A stretch of 64,000 nt of DNA, from contig OZ005695.1 in assembly GCA_963930775.1 (NCBI GenBank), positions 9,424,001-9,488,000 on the forward strand. The letters are read 5' to 3'. Each line of letters begins with the position of its first letter. Position 1 is the stretch's first letter. This document shows, one piece after another, positions 14,535-22,760 of the stretch. This DNA comes from Cliona cf. orientalis. Taxonomy: Eukaryota; Porifera; Demospongiae; Clionaida; Clionaidae. Under the pieces are notes generated by a model. The model made no database searches, was not told the DNA's origin, and worked only from the letters and a program-made list of their open reading frames with translations. A program made the position numbers and the translations under genes.

Positions 14535-16723
14535 TCCCATAGGGCAAGATTGTTTTTGAGACTGCTTCGAGTATAAGAGTATCATTGTAAGTGAACTAGA
14601 GAAAGTGACTAGAACTGTGTATATAGCTATTATTTTTTCGTTTTTTTTTTTTTTGTGTGTAGCCATGCTGTGAAGGGCAAGGTGATCTTTGCCAGTAATG
14701 AATCTCTGTCCAAGAACAGTAAGACTCTCTCGGCTTCTTCCACCAGTCCCAAGGACACCCATACACACCACATCTCTGGTATGTTCAAAACAAGCCACTC
14801 TAATATTAAGAATTTTTCTACTTTGCTTATTTATTTACCGTGTTTATGCTAATAAAATGCATGATCTAATTAGTGCAAGAAAATTCGCGTTCTAGGATTT
14901 ATCATAATGTATCTTAATGGAGAATACATGTATGACGACCTTTACCAGAAAATCGCACGAAAGTTAAAAATTGTAATTATTTTTTTAGCTTGCGTTCTAT
15001 TAGCATAAACACTTGTATACTAGTGTGTGCCATACTGTATTATTATTGTATTAATTAATTTTTAGGCAATACTGTTCACTATAAGGTGGAACTTGAGAGT
15101 GTTTCAGAAGCTAAATATCCAAAGTGCTGTTTCACCATCACAGGCACGCAGCCTGGAAGGTCAGTATATTATAGATCTAGGCTAGTTTCATGTGCAAATT
15201 AAAAAAAAATAACTAATCAAATAGGTTTGAGACGGGCTACACCATCCTAAATGCCATGCTCTGTGAGGCCACACCCACTTCCTTGTCCCTCCCCCTCCCC
15301 CGACTCTGGACCCTGCTAATCACGGTGGCCTGCCAGCACAAGGGGGCCGAGAGGATAAAGGTCATCCGGCTGCTACAGGAGATCATCAATAGGCAAGTGG
15401 CAACAGCAGCTGCCGCCGAGTCAGTAGATTCGTCTTCTTCTTTGGCCACGCCCAAACTGGAGCTATCCGCCCTGAAGCCACTGTGGCAGCTCTACACAAC
15501 ACTAGTCAAGGACTATGGTAAGTCGAAAAGTTGAAATGAGTATATTATAGGCCTTGGACTATATATTATGTAGAAATTTTTGTAAACTTTTTCTGAAATA
15601 CAAAAGGTACCGTAGATCTGGAAATTTTCGTGTAAAGAAACTTTCGTAAGATAAAATTTAATTTTCGTGTAAAAAAATTTTCGCGGGAACGACCCCTTAC
15701 CGCATTAGCGTTAATAGTGCATGCTAATTTTCGTAAGATTAATTTTCGTAGCCGCCATTGACTACGAAAATATTTTTACAACGAAAATTTCCAGATTGAC
15801 AGTAGCTGGACTTGGACTTGTATAGTCCTTTGATAATTTAATTATTTTGTGTAATGGCCAATTTTATTGCTTGTTGTACATAATTATTATGTACTGTAGA
15901 TGAGAGGTCAAAGTCTCAGCAAGTGTTGTCGCCAGAGATAGTCCGGGTGTTCACTGGCCTCTTCCTCACCGTCGAAAATCTGGCAGAGGTACTTGTCAGT
16001 GTTCTCCCCAAGCTAAATTCAAGGCATGACGGGAGGGCATAGTTTGGGTGGGGCTTGTGGCCACATCAAAGCATACGGATTATCCCTATTCCCACATCAA
16101 AGGAAACTCTGTACTGAAGGTTTGTTGGGCTGACATGCCTTAGGTATGCTGGGGAGAACACTGCTTGTATGTAAGCAGATTGAGTAGATAAGTAGTTTCT
16201 AATTTTCGGGTGCTTCTATGTGTACGCAGACATTGGGGGTGTCCCAGGAGCTGATGGTGGAGACGCTGTCTAAAGAAGCGCTGCACGGCTGGTTGGAGAA
16301 GGGAATCAGCAACGTGGCTTTCATCAGTTTGGCTCTGGGCCTTGACAATACAGCCTCAAACGCATTCAAAGAAGCTAAGGTGAGGATATTGTAATGTCGT
16401 CGTCGTCTTAAGGGCATGGCTGATCTGAGTTTCTCTGTTGTGAAATATCATAGAAAAACTATGTCCCACCAGCAAAGTCAAATCTTTTAGAAGAGACAGA
16501 TTTTGCAAAAGGGGAAGATACAGAAGATGATGATGATGATGATGATGATGATGACCACGATGATTCCAGGTGAGACAGGAGACCCCATAATGTTAGGATG
16601 AATTACATCTCTTTCTCCTCTCCCTCTCCTTCTCTCTCTCTCTCTCTCTCTCCTCCTAAACCGAGCAGTCCCAGTACATCATCAGATGACGACACTTACG
16701 ACAGTTTCAGTGATTATTCTTAG
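1..16723 (+). CDS. ZZEF1: ZZEF1-like giant protein (ZZ zinc fingers, CUB-like domain), 3' part of gene
   Basis: The gene enters from the left edge, so the N-terminus (EF-hand, most of the DOC region in the family) is missing. I read about 54 exons giving roughly 2,520 residues; human ZZEF1 is about 2,960. Exons: 161-262, 618-834, 1161-1235, 1292-1334, 1417-1722, 1780-1850, 1921-2236, 2397-2507, 2595-2666, 2743-2902, 2966-3033, 5000-5056, 5111-5233, 5380-5552, 5719-5881, 5964-6218, 6304-6392, 6478-6599, 6677-6774, 6829-6913, 7050-7225, 7413-7616, 7842-7897, 7965-8087, 8162-8291, 8401-8570, 8653-8803, 8953-9010, 9075-9188, 9282-9364, 9515-9673, 9791-9901, 10069-10463, 10551-10633, 10747-10953, 11574-11745, 12081-12321, 12372-12442, 12505-12624, 12731-13039, 13150-13250, 13317-13370, 13515-13622, 13679-13757, 13824-14108, 14272-14421, 14543-14586, 14663-14778, 15066-15159, 15225-15517, 15900-15988, 16230-16379, 16454-16569, 16669-16723. 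A CUB-like segment lies at 5490-5881 (FVIEFDSKC, YDYLEFTD, YSDTSNNEWGYKF). Two adjacent ZZ fingers span 8653-9188 (CDGCESTIKARWYR with DLCPKCF; CDSCGMSIITHRF with DLCLGC). Exons 10069-10463 and 12731-13039 are Lys/Glu-rich and probably disordered. The end is acidic with a poly-Asp run. ZZ fingers of this family are reported to read histone tails; chromatin or vesicle roles here are inference. Confidence 0.8.
325..460 (-). mobile_element. diverged copy of MITE family 2
   Basis: Inside a ZZEF1 intron. It shares TTCTGGTAAAGGTCGTCA and flanking A/T blocks, in inverse orientation, with the copies at 14840-15012 and 24210-24361. It is strongly degraded and its ends are uncertain. The rest of the 263-617 intron is A+T-rich and ends in a poly-C run next to the acceptor. 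Confidence 0.45.
847..1058. mobile_element. MITE with about 28-bp terminal inverted repeats
   Basis: The left end (847-874, TATACTGTATAGCCGGAAAA) and right end (1031-1058) are inverted repeats matching at about 25 of 28 positions. The interior repeats GCCAAATT/CCGCCAA blocks and has no coding capacity. It sits entirely in a ZZEF1 intron (835-1160). The TATAGC-GG-AAA-TTT end resembles the elements at 15608-15804 and 35449-35881, so one superfamily is likely. Confidence 0.75.
3489..4715 (+). CDS. intronless six-TM membrane protein nested in a ZZEF1 intron
   Basis: A single 408-residue open frame lying wholly inside the ZZEF1 intron 3034-4999, on the same strand. I do not recognise the family. 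Hydrophobic segments near residues 17-43, 58-76, 152-175, 245-272, 300-330 and 348-368 suggest a six-pass protein. The second is followed by a Cys-rich run (CFCCCCGCGKK), a plausible palmitoylation site. The loop between segments 3 and 4 carries Cys and N-glycosylation sequons (NVSC, NCSF, NISS), so it is probably extracytosolic. The C-tail is short, acidic and Gly/Ser-rich (EGEGDQP). The start ATG at 3489 is followed by a second ATG at 3492; stops lie upstream in frame. No introns and nesting suggest a retrocopy or an intronless family. An alternative ZZEF1 exon is unlikely because the frame has its own start and stop. Confidence 0.7.
   Translation: MMTAVESLSDFEAMSFLPHVIVYAVYVFVKYTVLLSEVVLYFISRHHRSVGKIANSDIVHILFFLLSLVASCFCCCCGCGKKRGAVSYLFDKTHLLSAKLMHFVVGTLFSSGDGIIERYLKSSKAKKLKTATTNKIPRLYIRNVELGSYEVSHLALLIFTFFLLADITSWDFFFLEESHVCSENQNVSCFPVPKDLSSISDGIELGVDLNEFHEQRIRNCSFWNSENISSHVTFLCFEWVFNSNATLSAFGGLLTVFVLTVKVMTASLIALSGAVIDKVTQWNGNREWINVCSSFRFRIRDGLRAVRLTILALVALFELTFALLLSIGYALVQGKHENELFMFYRNLGNQALLSIGLLSIILLLPFEKYAASGSGHTEPPGDGGSADTSESDGDGEGEGDQPAILEGV
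10970..11475. repeat. intronic minisatellite, about 66-bp unit of two half-units
   Basis: Fills most of the ZZEF1 intron 10954-11573. Half-units with the core TTTTGCTAGACATTGTCCAG alternate with a related GTCAGATATTGTCCGGCAG core, each followed by a T-rich run. About eight half-units are near-identical from 10970 to 11275 and more diverged ones follow to 11475. The intron then ends in a poly-C run (about 11504-11526) before the acceptor. Confidence 0.9.
11947..12015. mobile_element. partial MITE end
   Basis: TACCGTAGATCGCGAAATTT is like the terminus of the elements at 15608-15804 and 35449-35881, followed by ACGAAAATTAAAC. I could not find a matching right end, so this is a fragment or a decayed copy inside the ZZEF1 intron 11746-12080. 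Confidence 0.4.
14840..15012 (+). mobile_element. MITE family 2, complete copy
   Basis: Starts GTGTTTATGCTAATAAAATG and ends with the inverted ATTAGCATAAACAC, giving imperfect terminal inverted repeats of about 20 bp. The interior has TTCGCGTTCTAGGATT and TGACGACCTTTACCAGAAA-like blocks. It lies in the ZZEF1 intron 14779-15065. A second copy is at 24210-24361 and a decayed one at 325-460. Confidence 0.75.
15608..15804. mobile_element. MITE with AATTTTCGT-rich ends
   Basis: The left end TACCGTAGATCTGGAAATTT and right end AAATTTCCAGATTGACAGTA are imperfect inverted repeats. The interior repeats TTTTCGTAAGA/TTTTCGTGTAA. It lies in the ZZEF1 intron 15518-15899 and is related to the perfect-TIR element at 35449-35881. 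Confidence 0.65.
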
Positions 16724-17067
16724 CATTCTATTTATAAACATAGTTACTAATTTGGAACAGATTCTTGACAATTGGAGCAATTCTCTGTCCATTTAATTCT
16801 TTTGTACTCCGTTTTGTTTAGTTGTTGTTATTAACAGTTCATAGAGGTATAAATTAATTATAGGGTGCTACACATTTTGTAGTATGAATTTTACCCTCAT
16901 TTTCAATGAAATTATAAATTTGCAGCTGAACTGAACTGTTCAAGTTGTGGTGAAATTTTCACCAGCAAATGCCAAAGCTTCTTGAATTCTTGCACGACTG
17001 AAAGAGAGATAATAACTATTATAATATTCATATTAAGTGTTGTCTTGTGATTATGGCACTTTTTTCC
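16724..17067. other. 3' untranslated and convergent intergenic spacer
   Basis: Between the ZZEF1 stop and the stop of the convergent leucine-rich-repeat gene. A+T-rich, with no ORF or repeat that I can assign; presumably the 3' UTRs of both genes. Confidence 0.6.
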
Positions 17068-19066
17068 TCACCTGCTTCCTCTGGTGGAAGGCCTTGATCC
17101 ATGGCCGCTCGCTGGCCTCCCCTCCTCCTCCCTCAAACTCACTACTGCTCTCAACCTCTCTTCTTTACTCACAACACAATCCACCATGGCCATCTTCTGA
17201 TCATCATCACCAACATCCTTCGAGTAGCCGTCATCATACAATGCCTTCTCCCTCAAATCCCCAACGTTCAATCCCTCCTCTCCGGATCCCGCAAGAGTCG
17301 TTCCTGGTGGTGGATTACTGGTCATGGTGTGTGTACATGTAGCGCTGTCAGAGATCGAGAAGGGAGGTGGAGCTTGAGCCAGCGAGGCCGGGGGGTGATC
17401 ACGATCGTGACGACATCTCATCAGCTCAAAGTTGGCGAGGAGTCCGCTGGTGTAGTTCTCCACCTGAACCTCAGCCTCCAGCAGCTGGTGCTCTATCTGA
17501 TGGAGGCTGGGGCCGACGCTGGATGGGGTCAAAGGTCGCATCAGCGGTGGTGGATGTTGTACTGTCCTATTACTGCTCCCTCCTCCTGCTGTTACCATAG
17601 CAACACTTGACGATACCTTTCAAAAAAGCCTGGATCTCAATAGTCAGCTATATTACAGTATGTAGTAAAAAAGCTTACCCCATCAATGAGTTCTAGTTGA
17701 GGCATCAACTCCCTGACGGCTGCTCTGTAGCTGAAGACAAAAGTAGATTCTGCTCAATACTATTAAACATAGAGAGAGCCCCCCTATATTAATTATAACC
17801 TCCCCCCACACCATGGCCATACTTACTTTTCACATTCAGAGCAGACTGGGTTGGATTCCAGCTGTAACTCATTAAGTGAACCTATCTTGCCAAGTAGCTT
17901 GAGGCTGTCCACAGTTGGGAGCTTGTTCTGCCTCACATCCAATACCTCAAGCCTTGGGTAAAGAGCAGGGAGACCTGCCGTGGTGCTCAACTCATTTCCA
18001 GCAGCATAGAGCTCCTCCAGTTGACTCAGCTTTGGAAGAGAGACCGATACGTTTTTCAACTGGAGATACTCCACTCTCAGAATCTAGAAACCAACATAGA
18101 TCCTTTATTAATGCATAATTCTTGGAATTAATCTGAACTCACTTTCAGCTGCTTATTTTTGAGCTTGACTAGAACACCTGATTGTAGTGGATTGGAAGAA
18201 ATATCCAGCTCTACCAACTAAGCACGGAGGAAAGAAAAACATGCTTATTTTTTAGAGAGATTGGTGCATTGAACTACAATTGTTACCTTTCTGCATCTTG
18301 ACAAGTCGGGTAAGTCTGTGAGCTGATTACCAACTAATTTGAGTTCTTCCAAGTTTGTTGCTGCACCAAGGCCCTGGACGGATGCTAATCTATTGCAGCT
18401 GAGGTCAAGGTGCGTCATGTGACCACTAAATGGTGCAATCTCATTGGATGATATGGCTGCTAAGTGGTTGTGGTCTAATCGGAGAATCCGTAATTTCTTC
18501 AGACTGCAAAGCCCCTTTGCTGATAAAAAATTAATAGCAAATCTTATAAACAATATTTGCTATAATACTAATATATTATACCTACCTATTCGTTTGATCT
18601 GGTTATGTTGTAATTGGAGATGGCAGAGTTCTGATAAACTAAAAAATTATTGCGATAATTTCAGAGTACTACTAGTATTATTTAATATAAAAATTAATAT
18701 AAAATTACGTATAGGTCACCTTTCCAATCCACCAAGTGATGCAATTTTATTTCCATAGAGCTTGAGTTCACGGAGATCCTGCAAGCATTAACGATACTAA
18801 ATATATCAAGCAAGAGATAGGTCTAAGCATAGCTGATTTTTACACGATTCTTGTCCAACCCCTCGACTTGATGAAGCTCATTGCAAGAGAGATCTAGGAT
18901 TCTCAGAGCTGCGAACTGCGATAGGAGAGGAGAGACCAGACCTGGACAACTTCACAAAGGCTTATTAAATAAAATGGCGTCAAACCTTCTCTAATCCCTC
19001 GATTTTCGCTAGCTTCTTCCCATGAAGATCCAACTCGTACACTCGCTTGTCCTTTCTGCCTTCCAT
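17068..19066 (-). CDS. leucine-rich-repeat protein (SDS22/LRRC-like), probable ciliary protein
   Basis: Nine exons on the minus strand: 18986-19066, 18844-18915, 18720-18778, about 18587-18638, 18287-18519, 18143-18217, 17827-18083, 17679-17730, 17068-17616. The product is about 476 residues. It starts MEGRKDKRVYELDLHGKKL and continues as roughly ten LRRs of the xLxxLxLxxN type (LRILDLSCNEL, LRELKLYGNKI, LRILRLDHNHL, LEELKLVGNQL, LEVLDVRQNKL). An LRR cap follows (NPVCSECENYRAAVRELMP). The C-terminal 180 residues are Pro/Ser-rich and probably disordered, with a short helical stretch (QIEHQLLEAEVQVENY). I cannot name the orthologue. A divergent promoter shared with MEIG1 and holding an RFX X-box suggests a ciliary or flagellar scaffold role; that is inference. 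Confidence 0.8.
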
Positions 19067-19292
19067 CGTGACCTCAGGATATTATCGGAGTCTACATACT
19101 GTCCTCCGTATACTATGATAGTATACTACGTTTCTATGGTAACAGCTGACTCGGGTAAACATGTTTAGCGATATAAATGAGCACCTACGGGTCGACAACT
19201 TCAGTTTTTCAATTTTTTTGAGAAGACAGCAATCGCGACGAAATTTTCCAACTTTTGCAGATTCAAGCTAGTGCGATATTTCAATTCGAATC
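19067..19292. promoter_or_regulatory. 226-bp divergent promoter between the LRR gene and MEIG1
   Basis: The LRR start codon (19066, minus) and MEIG1 start codon (19293, plus) are only 226 bp apart, so the two genes must share promoter sequence. The interval includes an inverted repeat GTATACTA-TGA-TAGTATAC (19109-19127) right beside the X-box at 19130-19143. Confidence 0.75.
19130..19143 (+). promoter_or_regulatory. RFX X-box match
   Basis: GTTTCT-AT-GGTAAC fits the RFX consensus RYYNYY-N(1-3)-RRNRAC at every position, with the favoured AT spacer. RFX factors drive ciliary genes across animals and their relatives. The position between two divergent genes, one of them MEIG1, makes it credible as a shared ciliogenic element. 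Confidence 0.65.
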
Positions 19293-19796
19293 ATGTCTAT
19301 TGAAATCAAACCCACGAAGATGGAGAGAGCCAAGATATGGAGTAATGAAGTCGAGGAAGGTATATCCACTGTTATTACAATAATTTTGACACCATAATAA
19401 TATTATTCTTCTTATGCATTCATGCACATACATTGATGTAAATATCCTTTCTCTATGATACAGCATATCGCTTCCAACTGGCTGGCTACAGAGATGAACA
19501 CGAATACCTGTCAGTCAACAAGGGATCTGAAGTAAGTAGATAATTCTATTCGATTTCTCTGCACCATCCAAACTTCATCATAACATTTGATCATATTATT
19601 ATGTCCGATCATAATACAGATGGTACTGTTCTTTGTATTGTGACTCTAGCTGTTCCTCTCACTTTAGGTTGACAGGTGGTCCCACAATAACTACGTGAAG
19701 AAGCTGCGCAGAAAGGACGGCTACTTTTACTACTACAACCGAACGCGCGAGTGCCCAGAGAAAGATCTCAACAAAGTCAAACTCTACAGCTACTGA
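19293..19796 (+). CDS. MEIG1: MEIG1 (meiosis-expressed gene 1 homologue)
   Basis: Three exons, 19293-19359, 19464-19531 and 19668-19796, encode about 88 residues, the normal length of MEIG1. Family landmarks are all present: [20 protein letters not shown], then [21 protein letters not shown], and the ending KVKLYSY. In mammals MEIG1 binds PACRG on the manchette and is needed to move cargo for building the sperm flagellum. In a sponge it could serve sperm or other flagellated cells (inference). The start ATG is the first in frame and gives the expected N-terminus. Confidence 0.95.
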
Positions 19797-20169
19797 TTAA
19801 TTATACACTGCACCTTGTTTAGTGCATAATATCATGTCATCCATGTCACATTGATTATTAGCGTTGCTGGTATTATATTATAGTCCTTTGCTTTATGCAC
19901 TGTTCACTTATCATCATTTTCACCGTTTTCACGTTAATAAAAAAATTCTGTCGTGTAATGTTATTATAGCAGCACTGCTGGTTGTCTGTCAGAACAAAAA
20001 ATTAATTATTATTAATGCACTTTTAAAACAATAATAATATTGTCATGGAAACACACAGCAATAATGAATTACAACAGTCCTACGATTTTGAATAAAAAAA
20101 ACATGGTCAATAGCAATATTCACATACCTGTGTAAATTGTTGCTATAGTAACAAAATATCATAATTACA
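19797..20169. other. 3' flank of MEIG1 and of the convergent SLC29 gene
   Basis: Contains a canonical AATAAA at 19936-19941, about 140 bp after the MEIG1 stop, and several A+T-rich tracts. No coding capacity or further element seen. Confidence 0.6.
19936..19941 (+). terminator. polyadenylation signal of MEIG1
   Basis: AATAAA at a normal distance downstream of the MEIG1 stop codon, in the convergent spacer. Confidence 0.5.
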
Positions 20170-22393
20170 TCATCTTGTTATGGTGGCGTTTCCATGGATA
20201 CAGTTGGTGAATACCATTGTTGTGTTGCTACACTGGGCATGCTCAGTCAGTGTAGTCAGCGGAGTGAGGGCGTAGGCCAGCACAGAGCCCAGCATCAACG
20301 CAAAGAGGAGAACCCACGTCATTATTGTACCTACAGAATACAAGAAAGATTGACTTTGATGAAAGTATAAAATCCCTAGAAATAGCTTTTGATCACAGGC
20401 CAATTCCCAAGTTTTCAACATTGTACCTACGCTGAATGAAAAACTGAAAATTTGCCTACGAGAGCAGCTCTAACAGCTTTTAATGTTGTATGCAAAGAGC
20501 TGGGAGATCGAGAGAGGGCCTGGCATGGGGACGAGGCTACACTCACTCACATACTCACTGACCTGCCATCTCTCTGTCCTTGTCCTTTCTGACCTCCTTG
20601 GATACATTGATCATCGGGAGACTCCCGAGAAAGCCATTCGTCACTCCCAGCACAAAGTTGAACATCACCGCGACGATGACAACTGCCACGCCCCCTATCA
20701 CTGGACTCGAGGGTGATGGTATGATACAGAGCAGTATGACTGGAACAATGACGACGCGAATTATCGAAGCAACCATGAGCCAAAGTGATGACCATTTCAG
20801 AGAACAGGGCAGCAAGGCTAACCACTTTGCGACGAAATCTGTCGCATTGAAGACAGCTATTAGTATGATGGGCATCCAGTCCCCTATGGGGCAGTACTGC
20901 ACCTCAGAGACGAGGCCAGGGAATACCAGCAGCGTCACAAAATAGTTTGCAAAAATGGCCACCATCAGCTTCCAGATTTGTTTCACGACATTCCAGCGAG
21001 TTCTTAGACCAGCTAGAAGCGATTGACTCCATTGCTTCGGTGAAGACTCTCTCTCCACACTTCCGGGAATTAGTTCAACTTTATCGTCATCATCATCTGA
21101 TACACCACTTGACTCGTCAAAATCATCTCCAAATTTCTCCTGGATTTTTTGAACCGTACGCATTTTCATCGGAATACCCTCAGTCCCATTGGTTTCAGCA
21201 TCATCCAGTGGCAGGCTCTCCATCTGGATATCATCTTCGTTACTACTCTCCTTTCGCTGACTTTTGTTCTTTTTTCTCATCTTTTGGCACTTTCTCGTGT
21301 GATGCTTAACGAAGGGGCTACACTGGATGTAAATGTGGCAGAAGAAGCAAACCAGGATGAACAGGAGAGAGATGACAAAGAAAATGATGGAGCTCAAGCG
21401 TTCGGATTCGATGGCCGACTTGGTGATGATTCGGTTGATGGAGACTACCAGTCCTGCGATGCTCTCTCCGGCCATCACCGCCTGGGAGTACCTCCGAGGA
21501 AGCATGCTAGAGAGACCATAGTAGCTCGACTGCTGAACTGTACCACGGTGTGTGTGCGTGTATGGGACATTCCTTTTATGCTTAGAGAAATAATAACTAC
21601 ATGTACCTAAGGATTAGCCTCGTCCCCAGCCTTGCGAGCATTGAAAAAGATCGGGGAGGCTGGGGATGAGGCTACCTAAGGATACTTCCTTTAGCTAACA
21701 GGTCTCTCAACTTAAACTGGTGCATACATGTACATGCACAATAATATCATGCTTTGAGCAAATACATGCAGCTATAGGGCACTTACTTCCTGATCCAATT
21801 CCTACAGCAACAATAGAGAATAGGGTCAGGTAATAGGACACATTTGTGCTGATGGTGCAATTATTGATTCCAATATCCAACAGCGGCACGAAGATGAGAG
21901 ATATGGAGAACATGAGATAGCCGAACCTGATCCTAGAGTGAATCGAGAACAGCCCTACCAAGCCAACGTTTACGGTCGAGAATAAGAGGGTAGTAAGGAG
22001 ATAGGTCACGGGAATAGCTTCAGAGACGGTGGGAAATTGGGAGTGGTAGAGAAAGAAGAAATAGTCGATGGCAGAGATGTAGCTACTCCAGGGGAAGAGG
22101 AAGCCTGCCCCTGCCATTAGCATACAGATGTAGACGAGATGAAAGTGATCCTTAGGCGGCGGCTCCTCTGTAGCTGTGACTCTGTATTGACGCTGAGGTC
22201 TACAATACGGAGGACAGAGGTTTGTAGGTGAAAATTTTGCCATGAATCTTCTAAATGGTGTCCTTGCGTCGGCTTCTCGTGTATCTGCCGCCATTAGTTC
22301 GTCCCCAGATTCAAAATCCACGGGGCTTAAAGCGCCGTTATCGTCTCTTAGTCCATTAACTGAACCAGACTCCTTCGAGGTATCTTCCTCCAT
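20170..22393 (-). CDS. SLC29A4: equilibrative nucleoside/monoamine transporter, ENT4/PMAT type
   Basis: Three exons on the minus strand, 21787-22393, 20563-21537 and 20330-20170, give 580 residues (human ENT4 530). It has a cytosolic N-terminus and then the 11-TM ENT fold. TM1 has the family MxGAGFLFPWxSYISAxDYF signature. The exon 1/2 junction gives QQSSYYGLSSMLPRRYSQAV and AGESIAG, closely like ENT4. The large loop between TM6 and TM7 is acidic and Lys-rich. The later helices include VTLLVFPGL-like, PIILIAVFNATDFVAKWLA and NGFLGSLPMI blocks. ENT4 carries monoamines and organic cations and, in acid, adenosine at the plasma membrane; substrate here is inferred. It is head-to-head with the WD40 gene (367 bp between start codons) and convergent with MEIG1. 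Confidence 0.9.
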
Positions 22394-22760
22394 GATTGAT
22401 CACTCGATTTACTCTGGATAATGCACATCAAGTACACCCACGCAAGAAGGGGGCGGGGCTTGTAGCTAGCTCGATCAAGCTCCGCCATCGGGGCGCGGCA
22501 TGGCAACCGAGAGCCCCACCCACCAATCTGAATCTGCAGGGTGAAAGCAGGTGCGAGCCGTTTACCAAATTCTCACATGCAATGGCGAAAAGGAATCAAA
22601 AGTGAAGTGAAGAGACCGCCTGGATACCGCACCCCTCTGATATTTTTCCAGCGTCGCCGATGCCTACAGGCTAAAAGCAATAGGCAGAGGCTGAGCGAGC
22701 AGAGAGGTGCTTTGCAGGTTTGATAATTTCATATACTGCCACAGGCGACACTGAGCCATC
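22394..22760. promoter_or_regulatory. divergent promoter between the SLC29A4-type and WDR49/64-type genes
   Basis: 367 bp between two head-to-head start codons, locally G+C-rich (GGGGGCGGGGCTT, an Sp1/KLF-type GC box near 22449; GGGGCGCGG near 22491). GGCATGGCAAC (22497-22507) is half of an RFX X-box on the minus strand (GTTGCCATGCC), lacking a good second half. Confidence 0.5.
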
